64,000 bases of DNA, from the NCBI GenBank assembly GCA_040385875.1, contig JAZKGO010000001.1, forward strand, positions 1 through 64,000. Reading direction: 5' to 3'. A model generated the notes under the pieces. It had not been told where the DNA came from. It worked only from the letters and a program-made list of their open reading frames with translations, and made no database searches. Source of the DNA: JANMZR01 sp040385875 (GTDB taxonomy: Bacteria; Bacteroidota; Bacteroidia; Cytophagales; Spirosomataceae). Made by a program: the position numbers and the translations under genes. This document shows positions 8,399-17,236 of this stretch, one piece after another (position 1 is the first letter of the stretch; every line of letters begins with the position of its first letter).

Positions 8399-10372
8399 AT
8401 GAAAAAAATTAAATTACTCTTATTTTCAGCATTTTGCAGCTTGCAATTATTTGCACAAATACCCCAAAAAATTGATATCGACGCTACCAAGCCATTAGTG
8501 CCTATACAATCAACCATGTACGGCGTATTTTTTGAGGACATCAATTTTGGTGCCGATGGTGGTTTATATGCCGAATTAATCAAAAATCGCTCGTTTGAAT
8601 TTGAATATCCTTGGATGGGCTGGAAACATCTACCTCAGGCCGAAACTAGGTTTAGCACCACCAATGAGCTTACGATTTTCAATAATGCGAAATCAAACCC
8701 AAACAATCCACGGGTGGTAAGGGTAGATAAACGGGATGCTACACAAGGATTAGGGCTGCAAAATGAAGGCTTTGACGGAATTGGCCTTAAAAAAGGTGAA
8801 AAATATGATTTCTCAGCTTTTGTAAAAGTAAACAGCGGTGATATTTACTTAGAAGTGGCATTATTAAATGAAAAAAATGAGACCATTGGCAGTACAACCG
8901 TTCGATCAAATAGCCTCGGTTGGGCTAAGGTAGAAGGGGTAATTATGGCCTCGGAAACTGTTCAAAAAGGAAAAGTGGATGTATACTTCAAAGGTGCAGG
9001 ATCTTTAGATATCGATTTGATTTCATTGTTTCCACAAAACACTTGGAAAGGTCGAAAAGGCGGCCTTCGTAAAGATTTGGTGCAATTATTGGCGGATATG
9101 AAACCTGGTTTTGTGCGCTTTCCTGGTGGCTGCATTGTAGAAGGGCGCACCTTGGCCGAGCGTTATCAATGGAAAAAAACAGTTGGAAAAGTTGAAAATC
9201 GGGAGTTGCTAATCAACCGATGGAACATGGAATTTGCCCACCGCCCTGCACCAGATTATTACCAAACATTTGGCTTAGGCTTTTTTGAATATTTCCAAAT
9301 GTGTGAGGATATTGGCGCTCAACCTTTACCTATCCTTTCGTGCGGGCTGGCCTGTCAGTTCAATTCATCGGAAACCACAGCGCTTGAAGACTTGGATCCG
9401 TTTATCCAAGATGCTATAGATTTGATAGAATTTGCCAACGGCGATACCAATACAAAATGGGGGGCTTTACGTGCCGAAATGGGTCATCCTGAGCCTTTTA
9501 ACTTAAAAATGATAGGCATTGGCAATGAGCAATGGGGCCAAGAATATTTTGAACGTTACGAGAAAATATCGAAAGCCGTGAAGGCCAAATATCCAACTAT
9601 CAGGCTGGTGTCGGGTACAGGCCCTGCTGCCGAGGGCGAACTTTTTGAACAAGCCGAAAAAGCGCTTCCAAAACTCAATGCCGAAATTGTGGACGAACAT
9701 TACTACAAAGACCCAAAATGGTTCAGAGAAAATGCCAAGCGCTATGATAACTACGACCGCAACCGTTATAAGATTTTTGCGGGCGAATATGCGGCACAAA
9801 GTGTGGCCATTGCCAGCCCAGACAACAAAAACAACTGGGAATGTGCCTTATCGGAAGCCGCCTATATGACGGGCCTTGAGCGCAATGCAGACGTAGTGTA
9901 TATGACCTCCTACGCACCGCTTTTTGCCCATATCAACCGCTGGCAGTGGACACCAGACTTAATTTGGATGGATAATTTAACTTCCTTTGGTACAGCTAAT
10001 TATCAGGTTCAAAAGCTATATGCTACCAATTCGGGCACCAGCACTGTAGCCATAAAATCAAACAGTGAAAACCTTACTGGCCAGCAAGAGCTTTATGCCA
10101 CTGCCTCTGTTGACGAAAAAACGAATGAAGTGATTATAAAATTGGTAAATACTTCAGCCAGCTCAAAATCTTTAGAGCTGAATATCAAAGGATTAGCAAA
10201 AAAGACTATTGCCAAAGTGACTGTGTTAGTCGATAAGGATTTAAAAAACTTCAACACTATTGACCAGCCAAACAAAATTGTACCAATAGAATCGAATATT
10301 AATATTGCAAAAGGGAAAACCTTAGTCAATTTGGATGCTTTTTCTTTTGTGGTTTTGAGGGTTAAGAAATGA
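8399..10372 (+). CDS. Secreted GH51 alpha-L-arabinofuranosidase with inserted carbohydrate-binding module
   Basis: 657 residues with signal peptide 1-20 (LFA-Q). It is longer than its upstream neighbour because a CBM4/CBM9-like beta-sandwich (about 70-210, GLKKGEKYDFSAFVKVNSGD... GSLDIDLISLFPQNTWKGR) precedes the barrel. The barrel shows MYGVFFEDINFGADGGLYAELI, acid/base Glu377 in GIGNEQWGQEY and nucleophile Glu463 in FAGEYAAQS. This architecture is that of the plant-like and Bacteroides-type GH51 enzymes that act on arabinoxylan and arabinan. Together the two GH51 proteins probably cover different linkages or chain contexts. Confidence 0.92.
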   Translation: MKKIKLLLFSAFCSLQLFAQIPQKIDIDATKPLVPIQSTMYGVFFEDINFGADGGLYAELIKNRSFEFEYPWMGWKHLPQAETRFSTTNELTIFNNAKSNPNNPRVVRVDKRDATQGLGLQNEGFDGIGLKKGEKYDFSAFVKVNSGDIYLEVALLNEKNETIGSTTVRSNSLGWAKVEGVIMASETVQKGKVDVYFKGAGSLDIDLISLFPQNTWKGRKGGLRKDLVQLLADMKPGFVRFPGGCIVEGRTLAERYQWKKTVGKVENRELLINRWNMEFAHRPAPDYYQTFGLGFFEYFQMCEDIGAQPLPILSCGLACQFNSSETTALEDLDPFIQDAIDLIEFANGDTNTKWGALRAEMGHPEPFNLKMIGIGNEQWGQEYFERYEKISKAVKAKYPTIRLVSGTGPAAEGELFEQAEKALPKLNAEIVDEHYYKDPKWFRENAKRYDNYDRNRYKIFAGEYAAQSVAIASPDNKNNWECALSEAAYMTGLERNADVVYMTSYAPLFAHINRWQWTPDLIWMDNLTSFGTANYQVQKLYATNSGTSTVAIKSNSENLTGQQELYATASVDEKTNEVIIKLVNTSASSKSLELNIKGLAKKTIAKVTVLVDKDLKNFNTIDQPNKIVPIESNINIAKGKTLVNLDAFSFVVLRVKK

Positions 10373-10468
10373 TTTACAGTCATGCTGAAAAGTTGTAGGC
10401 AAGGCTTGGTTTTTCCTTTTGCACAAGTATCCCAAGAACGGCTATATTTAATTAAAAATAATTGACAG

Positions 10469-12421
10469 ATGAAAAAACTACAAATTTTTATTACACTCTT
10501 CCCTTTTTGGGCATTTGGGCAAACGGCTGATTACCCCATTCAGCCAGTCGATTTTACAAAAGTGAAAATTACGGGTGGTTTTTGGAAAAGTCGATTGGAC
10601 ACGGTTTCGCATCGCACAATTCCGTACGCATTTCAAAAATGTGAGGAAACTGGTCGTATTAATAATTTCATTTTTGCAGGAAAACTTGCCGAAGGGAAAT
10701 TCAAAGGGAGCTTTGGTTTTGACGATTCCGATGTTTACAAGATTATGGAAGGTGCTTCTTATGCACTCATGAATGAAGCCAACCCAAAAATGGATGCCTA
10801 TTTGGATAAAATAATCAGCTATATGGCTGCTGCTCAGGAGCCTGACGGTTATTTGTACACGGCTTGGTCGCTCAAAGCCAACGATTACAACAAGTTTCAA
10901 TGTTGCACATATGACCCAGCTGGCAAGTTTGTGGGCGATAAAATGAGTCATGAACTCTATAATGCGGGCCATATGTACGAGGCCGCCGTGGCACATTATC
11001 GAGCTACTAAAAAGAAAACTTTCCTCAATATTGCCACAAAAAATGCCGACTTAATTTATCATTTGGCAGTTGATAAAAAACAGGGATTCTACTCAGGCCA
11101 TCAAGAGATTGAAGTAGGTTTAATCAAACTTTATCGGGTTACCAACGACAAAAAATATCTCGATTTGGCAAAATTACTTTTGGAAAGAAGAGGAAAAACT
11201 GGCGATAAAACAGCCAAAGGAATTCACCAAGATACCTATGCACAAGATCATATACCCGTTGTGGATCAAACAGAGGCAGTTGGCCACTCTGTGCGAGCCG
11301 TTTATATGTATTCTGCCATGGCTGATATTGCAGCCATTACTGGCGATAAAGCCTATTTAAACGCAGTTGATAAGCTCTGGACGAATATTGTAAGTAAAAA
11401 AATGTACATAACAGGTGGGCTTGGTTCCGCCCCAGGCATTGAGGGTTTTGACGCCGCCTATGAGCTTCCCAACAATGCTTATGCTGAAACTTGTGCAGCG
11501 ATTGCCAACGTTTATTGGAACCACCGAATGTTTCTTTTGCATGGCGAGGCCAAATATATGGACGTGTTAGAGCGCTCACTTTACAACGGTTTAATGGCTG
11601 GAATTTCGTTGGAAGGTGAGAAGTTTTTTTACCCCAATCCACTGGTTTTTGATGGAAAAGCAAAGTTCAATCAAGGTGCAAATTGCCGAAGCTCTTGGTT
11701 CGATTGCTCTTGCTGCCCATCCAACCTTTCCCGTTTTGTGCCCTCGGTTTCGGGTTATGTATATGGTGTAAAAAATAATAATGTATATATCAACCTATTT
11801 ATGGACTCAAAAGCCTCATTATCAGTAGGTAACAAAAATTTTGAACTCACTCAAAAGACAAATTACCCATGGGCAGGCAATGTGGAAATGATAATTGGGA
11901 GTGCAACGGGCAAAGCTACAAATCTCCAAATTCGTATACCAGGTTGGACACAAAATGAAGCTGTACCAAGTGATTTATATACTTTTATCACCAAAACGAA
12001 TCAAAAAACAAGTATAAAAATCAACGGAAAATCAGTTGCTTACAAGATTGAAAACGGATATGCTTCTGTTTCAAAAACATGGAAAAAAGGAGATAAAATA
12101 ACAGTTGATTTCCCGATGGAATCTAAAATAATTGAAAGCCATCCAAACATCAAAACTAACTTAAACACCCTTGCTGTGCAGCGTGGGCCAATGTTGTATT
12201 GTGCAGAAGGAGTTGATAACCAAAATCAGGAGCTATCAATAGATCAAAGTTCAAGCTGGATACCAGATTATCAAGCACAGTTTTTGAATGGTGTGACAAT
12301 TCTAAAAGGAAAGGGTTATGACAAGCTAAATCAGAAACCAACTAATATTACACTTGTTCCTTACGTAGTTTGGAGCCATCGTGAAATCAGTCCTATGGCG
12401 GTTTGGTTAAATAAAAAATAA
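10469..12421 (+). CDS. Secreted GH127 beta-L-arabinofuranosidase
   Basis: 650 residues with signal peptide about 1-17 (AFG-Q). The GH127 (former DUF1680) (alpha/alpha)6 barrel is recognised by FDDSDVYKIMEGASYAL, QEPDGYLYTA, SHELYNAGHMYEAAVAHY and the zinc/thiol site: Glu340 and Cys342 in YAETCAA, and Cys415-Cys416 in FDCSCCPSNLSRF. By analogy with HypBA1 (Glu338, Cys340, Cys417, Cys418), Cys415 or its neighbour is the nucleophile. The family releases beta-linked L-arabinofuranose, as found in hydroxyproline-rich glycoproteins and some pectin side chains. It widens the locus beyond alpha-linked arabinose. Half of the AraR-like motif (ATAATTGACA) lies just before its start. Confidence 0.9.
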   Translation: MKKLQIFITLFPFWAFGQTADYPIQPVDFTKVKITGGFWKSRLDTVSHRTIPYAFQKCEETGRINNFIFAGKLAEGKFKGSFGFDDSDVYKIMEGASYALMNEANPKMDAYLDKIISYMAAAQEPDGYLYTAWSLKANDYNKFQCCTYDPAGKFVGDKMSHELYNAGHMYEAAVAHYRATKKKTFLNIATKNADLIYHLAVDKKQGFYSGHQEIEVGLIKLYRVTNDKKYLDLAKLLLERRGKTGDKTAKGIHQDTYAQDHIPVVDQTEAVGHSVRAVYMYSAMADIAAITGDKAYLNAVDKLWTNIVSKKMYITGGLGSAPGIEGFDAAYELPNNAYAETCAAIANVYWNHRMFLLHGEAKYMDVLERSLYNGLMAGISLEGEKFFYPNPLVFDGKAKFNQGANCRSSWFDCSCCPSNLSRFVPSVSGYVYGVKNNNVYINLFMDSKASLSVGNKNFELTQKTNYPWAGNVEMIIGSATGKATNLQIRIPGWTQNEAVPSDLYTFITKTNQKTSIKINGKSVAYKIENGYASVSKTWKKGDKITVDFPMESKIIESHPNIKTNLNTLAVQRGPMLYCAEGVDNQNQELSIDQSSSWIPDYQAQFLNGVTILKGKGYDKLNQKPTNITLVPYVVWSHREISPMAVWLNKK

Positions 12422-12515
12422 TGACAATTATTCCAAGGCTAAAAGAAGTCATGCTATTTCTTAATTATAATATTTTTAGAAGAAATATTTGACAAATTCA
12501 AATAAATAGATTAAT

Positions 12516-12536
12516 ATTGTGTCAATAATACACAAT
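12516..12536. promoter_or_regulatory. Candidate AraR operator upstream of araR
   Basis: Perfect inverted repeat ATTGTGT-N7-ACACAAT, 33 bases before the regulator start and just upstream of a loose -7-like TAGTTTTTG. The position suggests autoregulation. Assignment rests on symmetry and on the related sequences at 6694 and 13415. Confidence 0.55.
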
Positions 12537-12568
12537 TAGTTTTTGCCTCTAATCTCACTAAAAAATAA

Positions 12569-13267
12569 ATGGAAAAATATCCCAATAAAACCCGGCTACT
12601 CGTTGCACTAGATTGCATTGTATTCGGTTTTGATGGAGAGGAGTTAAAAATGTTAATCATCAAACGAAATTTTGAGCCTGAAAAAGGTAACTGGTCATTA
12701 ATGGGTGGCTTCGTTGGAAAAGAAGAAGACCTTGAAGTGGCTGCTAACCGTATTTTATACGAATTAACTGGCTTAAAAGACATTTATTTTGAAGAAATTA
12801 AAACATTTGGCAAAGTAAGTCGTGACCCGGTGGAGCGCACGATTTCAATTTGTTTTTTCGCATTGATCAATATACACGCTCATGATCAAGATTCAGCTAA
12901 ATCACAAAATGCTTTTTGGATAAGTCTTAAAAATAAACCCAATTTAATATTTGACCATAACGAAATGGTGGATTTGGCATTGGAAAAATTGAGATATAAA
13001 GCGGCATTACATCCAATAGGTTTTGAGTTGTTGCCAGATAAATTTTCGATTCCGCAATTGCAAAAATTGTATGAGGCTATTTATGATAACCCTGTTGATC
13101 GTCGAAATTTTAGCAGAAAGATTCTTTCCACAAATTTGTTAATTGATACCTCAGAAAAGGACGAAAAATCGACAACAAAAAAGGCAATTTTGTACAAATT
13201 GAATCAAGATAAATATCAGAGACAGTTTAATGCCTTTCATTATTTTATTTCAGAATCAATGAGGTAA
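12569..13267 (+). CDS. araR: AraR-type regulator: degenerate Nudix domain plus winged helix
   Basis: 232 residues. Residues about 10-140 form a Nudix fold (LVALDCIVFGFDGEELKMLIIKR, GNWSLMGGFVG). The catalytic box G-x5-E-x7-R-E-x-x-E-E is broken: the run reads R-I-L-Y-E-L where R-E-x-x-E-E is needed, so hydrolysis is unlikely and ligand sensing is expected. Residues about 145-232 form a winged helix (FSIPQLQKLYEAIYDNPVDRRNFSRKIL). Nudix-related regulators of this design control arabinose use in Bacteroides (AraR). The gene sits between the last glycosidase and araB, with candidate operators on both sides. L-arabinose as effector is inferred from that family. Confidence 0.85.
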   Translation: MEKYPNKTRLLVALDCIVFGFDGEELKMLIIKRNFEPEKGNWSLMGGFVGKEEDLEVAANRILYELTGLKDIYFEEIKTFGKVSRDPVERTISICFFALINIHAHDQDSAKSQNAFWISLKNKPNLIFDHNEMVDLALEKLRYKAALHPIGFELLPDKFSIPQLQKLYEAIYDNPVDRRNFSRKILSTNLLIDTSEKDEKSTTKKAILYKLNQDKYQRQFNAFHYFISESMR

Positions 13268-13414
13268 TTGTCGATAAATGGAGATTTCGAATTAATTGGG
13301 CCTATTATTAGGATTCAATAAAGTTTAGAAATAGTGAAATTCAATGTAGGCCAATAGAGACTAACTTCAATTTTTGATTGAATGCTATTCCAAACTTACT
13401 TTTAGCCATTTAAA

Positions 13415-13428
13415 TGTGTCAAAACACA
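13415..13428. promoter_or_regulatory. Candidate AraR half-operator at the araB start
   Basis: TGTGT-CAAA-ACACA palindrome ending 10 bases before the araB ATG. It shares TGTGTCAA with the site at 12516, but the two arms are closer together, so it may be a variant site or overlap two half-sites. Confidence 0.4.
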
Positions 13429-13438
13429 CTAAAATAGA

Positions 13439-15076
13439 ATGAATAACAAATATACAATCGGGCTTGACTACGGGACTGATTCCGTTCGAGCTTTGGTAGT
13501 AAATACACAGACTGGCAGTGCTGAAGGTACTGCTGTACATTACTACCAACGTTGGAAACAAGGGCTATTCTGTGACTCTTCAATTTCACAATTTAGGCAG
13601 CATCCCTTGGATTATTTGGAGGGCTTGGAAAATGCCATTAATGGGGCTTTGTCACAAGTTTCGGACGAAGTTCGTCAAAATATTGTCGGAATATCCATTG
13701 ATACCACTGGCTCTACTCCAGTGGCAGTTGATCAAAACGGCACTCCATTATCACTATTGCCAGCATTTGCTAATAATCCAAATGGAATGTTTATTTTGTG
13801 GAAAGACCACACCGCCAATACCGAAGCCGAAGAAATCAACCTTCTTGCACATCTTTGGGATATCGATTATACCAAATATGTGGGTGGAATCTACTCCTCG
13901 GAATGGTTCTGGGCAAAAATTTTACGGACATTAAGAGTCGATGAAAAAATAAGGGAAAAAGCCTATTCTTGGGTTGAACATTGCGATTGGATTTCGGCAG
14001 TGCTTACTGGCAATACCGATCCCATAACGATGAAACGCTCTCGCTGTGCAGCTGGCCATAAAGCGATGTGGCATCCCGATTTTGATGGACTGCCGTCGGA
14101 TGAGTTTTTTACAAAACTAGACCCATTATTAGCTGGATTAAGAGAGCAGTTTTTTCAAAATACCTATACTTCTGATACTTCAATGGGTAATATTTCGGCA
14201 GAATGGGCTACTAAACTAGGCCTTTCACCCGAGGTGAAAATTGGAGTAGGTGCCTTTGATTGCCATATGGGTGCTGTCGGGGCTGAAATAGAACCTTATG
14301 ATTTTGTAAGAGTAATGGGTACTTCCACATGTGACATGCTCATTGCACCTAATGAAGAAATCGGTCATTTATTGATTAAAGGAATTTGTGGCCAGGTTGA
14401 TGGCTCGATCATCCCTAATATGTTGGGCATGGAAGCGGGCCAGTCGGCCTATGGAGATTATTATGCCTGGTTTCAAAAAATTATTACTGAACCAGTTAGA
14501 GCTATTTTAGGAGAAGAAGCTGCCAATGATTTAGCTACTAAACTAATCCCTTATTTATCCGACCAAGCTTCAAAAATTCCGATTTCGGAGGAAGATCCAG
14601 TGGCTTTAGATTGGATTAACGGTCGCCGCACGCCCGATGCCAATCATACTTTGAAGGCAGCCATTTCGGGTCTGAATTTAGGGACGGATGCCATTGGCTT
14701 TTTCAAAGCAATAGTGGAAGCTACCGCCTTTGGCTCCAAAGCCATTGTGGATCGATTTATTGAAGAGGGGGTTTCTATTAAACAAGTAATTGCCATTGGT
14801 GGAGTAGCAAAAAAATCACCCTATGTGATGCAAACATTGGCTGATGTACTCAATATGCCCATCAAAGTGGCTAGCTCCGATCAGGCTTGTGCTTTGGGAG
14901 CCGCCATGAATGCCTCTGTAGTGGCAGGTGTTCATAACAATTTATTGGAAGCTCAAAAAGCGATGGGATCTGGCTTCGATGCAGTTTACCAACCCAATGA
15001 GGCCAAAACAAAAATATTTTTAAAACTATATCTCAAATATCAAAAATTAGGAAAACACATAGAACAAAATGATTAA
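13439..15076 (+). CDS. araB: Ribulokinase
   Basis: 545 residues, FGGY-family sugar kinase. The N-terminal ATPase motif IGLDYGTDSVRALVV (3-17), the aromatic-rich WKDHTANTEAEEIN region, GVGAFDCHMGAVGAE (about 278-292) and the C-terminal IAIGGVAKKSPYVMQTLADV match AraB-type ribulokinases. It phosphorylates L-ribulose to L-ribulose 5-phosphate in the cytosol. Its last 8 bases overlap the start of araA, indicating translational coupling. E. coli AraB is slightly longer (566 residues), and no domain appears to be missing. Confidence 0.95.
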   Translation: MNNKYTIGLDYGTDSVRALVVNTQTGSAEGTAVHYYQRWKQGLFCDSSISQFRQHPLDYLEGLENAINGALSQVSDEVRQNIVGISIDTTGSTPVAVDQNGTPLSLLPAFANNPNGMFILWKDHTANTEAEEINLLAHLWDIDYTKYVGGIYSSEWFWAKILRTLRVDEKIREKAYSWVEHCDWISAVLTGNTDPITMKRSRCAAGHKAMWHPDFDGLPSDEFFTKLDPLLAGLREQFFQNTYTSDTSMGNISAEWATKLGLSPEVKIGVGAFDCHMGAVGAEIEPYDFVRVMGTSTCDMLIAPNEEIGHLLIKGICGQVDGSIIPNMLGMEAGQSAYGDYYAWFQKIITEPVRAILGEEAANDLATKLIPYLSDQASKIPISEEDPVALDWINGRRTPDANHTLKAAISGLNLGTDAIGFFKAIVEATAFGSKAIVDRFIEEGVSIKQVIAIGGVAKKSPYVMQTLADVLNMPIKVASSDQACALGAAMNASVVAGVHNNLLEAQKAMGSGFDAVYQPNEAKTKIFLKLYLKYQKLGKHIEQND

Positions 15077-16559
15077 CATAAAAAATAAAGAGATATGGTT
15101 CGTTACAGGTAGCCAACATTTATATGGGGAGGAAACGCTGAGAAAAGTAGATGAACATTCAAAAATCATCGCCGATTCATTGAATAATTCTGAAAAGATC
15201 CCTGTAAAAGTGATATTTAAACCCGTTGTGAAAACTCCAGATGAGATTACCAATATTTGCATTGAGGCTAATTACGATAAAAATTGTGTGGGTATCATCA
15301 CTTGGATGCATACTTTCTCCCCATCCAAAATGTGGATTAATGGCCTCAATACTTTGGCCTTACCGATTTTGCATTTACATACTCAATTCAACAGAGACAT
15401 CCCTTTTGCTGAGATTGATATGGATTTTATGAATCTGAACCAGTCGGCTCACGGCGATCGAGAATTTGGTTTTATGATGACAAGAATGCGAATCAATCGA
15501 AAAGTGGTGGTGGGTCATTGGCAAAGTGAGTCAGTGGAAGAGAAAATTGGTATTTGGAGCAGAGTGGCTATGGCCAAGGATAAAATGAAAACCATGAAAT
15601 TGGTCCGTTTTGGAGATAATATGCGCCAAGTAGCCGTTACAGATGGCGACAAAGTGGCGGCTGAAATGAAATTTGGCTTTTCGGTTAACACCCATGGGGT
15701 AGGTGATTTGGTGAAAGTAATTAACCAGTTTTCAGAAATTGAAATTGAAAATTTGATTCAAGAGTACGAAGATACTTATGATCTGATGCCATCATTGGCC
15801 AAAAATGGCTCAATGAGACCTTCTTTAGTGGAGGCAGCCCGAATCGAATTGGGTTTAAAAGCCTTTTTGGAAGAGGGAGATTTTTCAGCCTATACCAATA
15901 CATTTGAAGACTTACATGGAATGCGCCAACTCCCTGGAATCGGCTCTCAACGTATGATGGCCGCTGGCTATGGTTATGGTGGAGAAGGCGACTGGAAAAC
16001 TTCGGCGATGGTACATATTATGAAAGTAATGGGTATTGGGCTTCCGGGTGGCAACTCTTTTATGGAAGATTATACGTATCATTTCGATCCAACCAATCCG
16101 ATGGTTCTGGGCTCACATATGTTGGAAATATGCCCATCCATTGCAAAAGGAAAGGTAAGCTGCGAAGTGCATCCTTTGGGAATCGGAGGAAAAGAAGACC
16201 CCGTTCGTTTGGTTTTCGATGTTCCTGCTGGTCCTGCCATCAATGTTTCGTTGATAGATATGGGCAATCGTTTTCGCTTAATTGTCAATGAAGTAGAAGC
16301 GGTGGAAATAAAAGAAAAATTCCCTAAATTGCCGACTGCAAGAGCATTATGGAAGCCACTGCCTAATATGGAAATTGGTTTACAAGCATGGATATTGGCA
16401 GGAGGAGCCCACCACACAGTTTATAGTCAAAATATCAGTACCGAATACCTAGAAGACTTTGCAGATATGTTTGATCTTGAATTAGTGGTGATTGATAAAG
16501 ATACTACCATAAGAGGTTTGAAGGGAGAGTTGAGGTTAGGGGAAATCGGGTTTAGGTAG
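15069..16559 (+). CDS. araA: L-arabinose isomerase
   Basis: 496 residues, collinear with E. coli AraA. The active-site residues fall at matching positions: Glu306 (YGGEGDWK), Glu333 (SFMEDYTYHF), His350 (LGSHMLEICPS) and His448/His449 (AGGAHHTVYS). It converts L-arabinose to L-ribulose with a Mn2+ cofactor. It begins inside the end of araB. The following 264 bases carry a hairpin and G/C-rich repeats instead of the next ara gene. Confidence 0.97.
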   Translation: MINIKNKEIWFVTGSQHLYGEETLRKVDEHSKIIADSLNNSEKIPVKVIFKPVVKTPDEITNICIEANYDKNCVGIITWMHTFSPSKMWINGLNTLALPILHLHTQFNRDIPFAEIDMDFMNLNQSAHGDREFGFMMTRMRINRKVVVGHWQSESVEEKIGIWSRVAMAKDKMKTMKLVRFGDNMRQVAVTDGDKVAAEMKFGFSVNTHGVGDLVKVINQFSEIEIENLIQEYEDTYDLMPSLAKNGSMRPSLVEAARIELGLKAFLEEGDFSAYTNTFEDLHGMRQLPGIGSQRMMAAGYGYGGEGDWKTSAMVHIMKVMGIGLPGGNSFMEDYTYHFDPTNPMVLGSHMLEICPSIAKGKVSCEVHPLGIGGKEDPVRLVFDVPAGPAINVSLIDMGNRFRLIVNEVEAVEIKEKFPKLPTARALWKPLPNMEIGLQAWILAGGAHHTVYSQNISTEYLEDFADMFDLELVVIDKDTTIRGLKGELRLGEIGFR

Positions 16560-16590
16560 GTGGTTAGGATTTAGTTTTTAGGGATTAGGG
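16550..16590 (-). repeat. Telomere-like TTTAGG repeat, inverted copy
   Basis: GTTAGGATTTAG and AGGGATTAGGG at the end of araA and just after it. This is the reverse complement of the CTAAATCCTAA units found at 16769-16820 and 17205-17233, so the three blocks bracket the four-helix-bundle gene. The block overlaps the last codons of araA. Confidence 0.6.
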
Positions 16591-16628
16591 GGCTAGTCTG
16601 CAAGTATTTTTGGTCACTATTTTTATTT

Positions 16629-16669
16629 CTTCATTGTTTTAAAAAACAATATTTAAAATAATAATGAAG
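16629..16669. terminator. A/T-rich hairpin after araA
   Basis: ATTGTTTT (16633-16640) pairs with AAAACAAT (16643-16650), and the outer arms CTTCATT (16629-16635) and AATGAAG (16663-16669) allow an alternative longer stem. It may be a weak terminator or an RNA-processing site separating araBA from the inserted ORF. Confidence 0.35.
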
Positions 16670-16768
16670 TTTAAAAACTAAAAAATATTGCTGTAATTTA
16701 AAATCAAAAAAAACCAAAGGACAAAATTCAAATTAGTAAATTCTAAAGTAAAAACCGTAAATGAAAAA

Positions 16769-16820
16769 CTAAATCCTAAAACCTAATCCCTAAATCCTAA
16801 CCCAAAACCCTAATGCCTAA
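16769..16820 (+). repeat. Telomere-like CCTAAA repeat, left of the inserted ORF
   Basis: Degenerate tandem units of the form CCTAAAT, CCTAAAA, CCTAATC and CCTAACC over 52 bases, ending directly before the ATG of the four-helix-bundle gene. No coding function is evident. Confidence 0.7.
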
Positions 16821-16826
16821 AAAATG

Positions 16827-17222
16827 ATGAAAATATCTAGCTATCGAGACTTATTAGTTTGGCAAAAATCTATGGATTGGACAGTAAAGATTTATAAAAT
16901 TACAAGTTCGTTTCGTAATGAAGAACTATATGGTTTGACAAGTCAGCTAAGAAAATCTTCGAGTGCTATTCCTTCAAATATAGCAGAAGGTTTTGGAAGA
17001 AAAACCACGAAAGACTATTTGAGATTTTTAAATATAGCCTTAGCTAGCTCATTTGAGGCTTTAACACAAATAGAGCTTTCATTCAGAATTGGCTATATCG
17101 CCAAGAATATTTTTGATGAATTGTTTATGGAAGGGGAAGAAATTGGAAAAATGTTAAATGGATTAATTTCCAAATTAGAAAGCAAAATTTCGAATAGCCA
17201 GTCACTAAGCCCAAACCCCTAA
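16827..17222 (+). CDS. Four-helix bundle protein of the 23S rRNA-IVP family
   Basis: 131 residues from the second ATG; the first, at 16824, adds one Met. The family hallmarks are SYRDLLVWQKSMDWTVKIYK, LYGLTSQLRKSSSAIPSNIAEG (about 35-56) and DYLRFLNIALASSFEALTQI. These are all-alpha proteins first found in insertions within 23S rRNA and related to the accessory protein of diversity-generating retroelements. Here it stands alone inside an arabinose operon, with no rRNA or reverse transcriptase nearby. Molecular function is unknown. Its stop codon lies inside the right-hand CCTAAATCCTAAACCC repeat, suggesting gene and repeats form one mobile or inserted unit. Confidence 0.9.
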   Translation: MKISSYRDLLVWQKSMDWTVKIYKITSSFRNEELYGLTSQLRKSSSAIPSNIAEGFGRKTTKDYLRFLNIALASSFEALTQIELSFRIGYIAKNIFDELFMEGEEIGKMLNGLISKLESKISNSQSLSPNP

Positions 17223-17233
17223 ATCCTAAACCC
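17205..17233 (+). repeat. Telomere-like CCTAAA repeat, right of the inserted ORF
   Basis: Units CCCAAACCCCTAAATCCTAAACCC, overlapping the final codons and stop (TAA at 17220-17222) of the four-helix-bundle gene and ending 3 bases before the araD start. Confidence 0.65.
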
Positions 17234-17236
17234 AAT

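Noticed and set aside
10478..10996. 172-residue minus-strand ORF inside the GH127 gene
   Set aside because: It is a shadow frame of a well-supported gene with no signal or family motif of its own.
16550..17236. Reading the CCTAAA repeats as a CRISPR array or as a true telomere
   Set aside because: Units are 6-8 bases, degenerate and without spacers. They are internal to a chromosome-like operon, with no terminus evidence.
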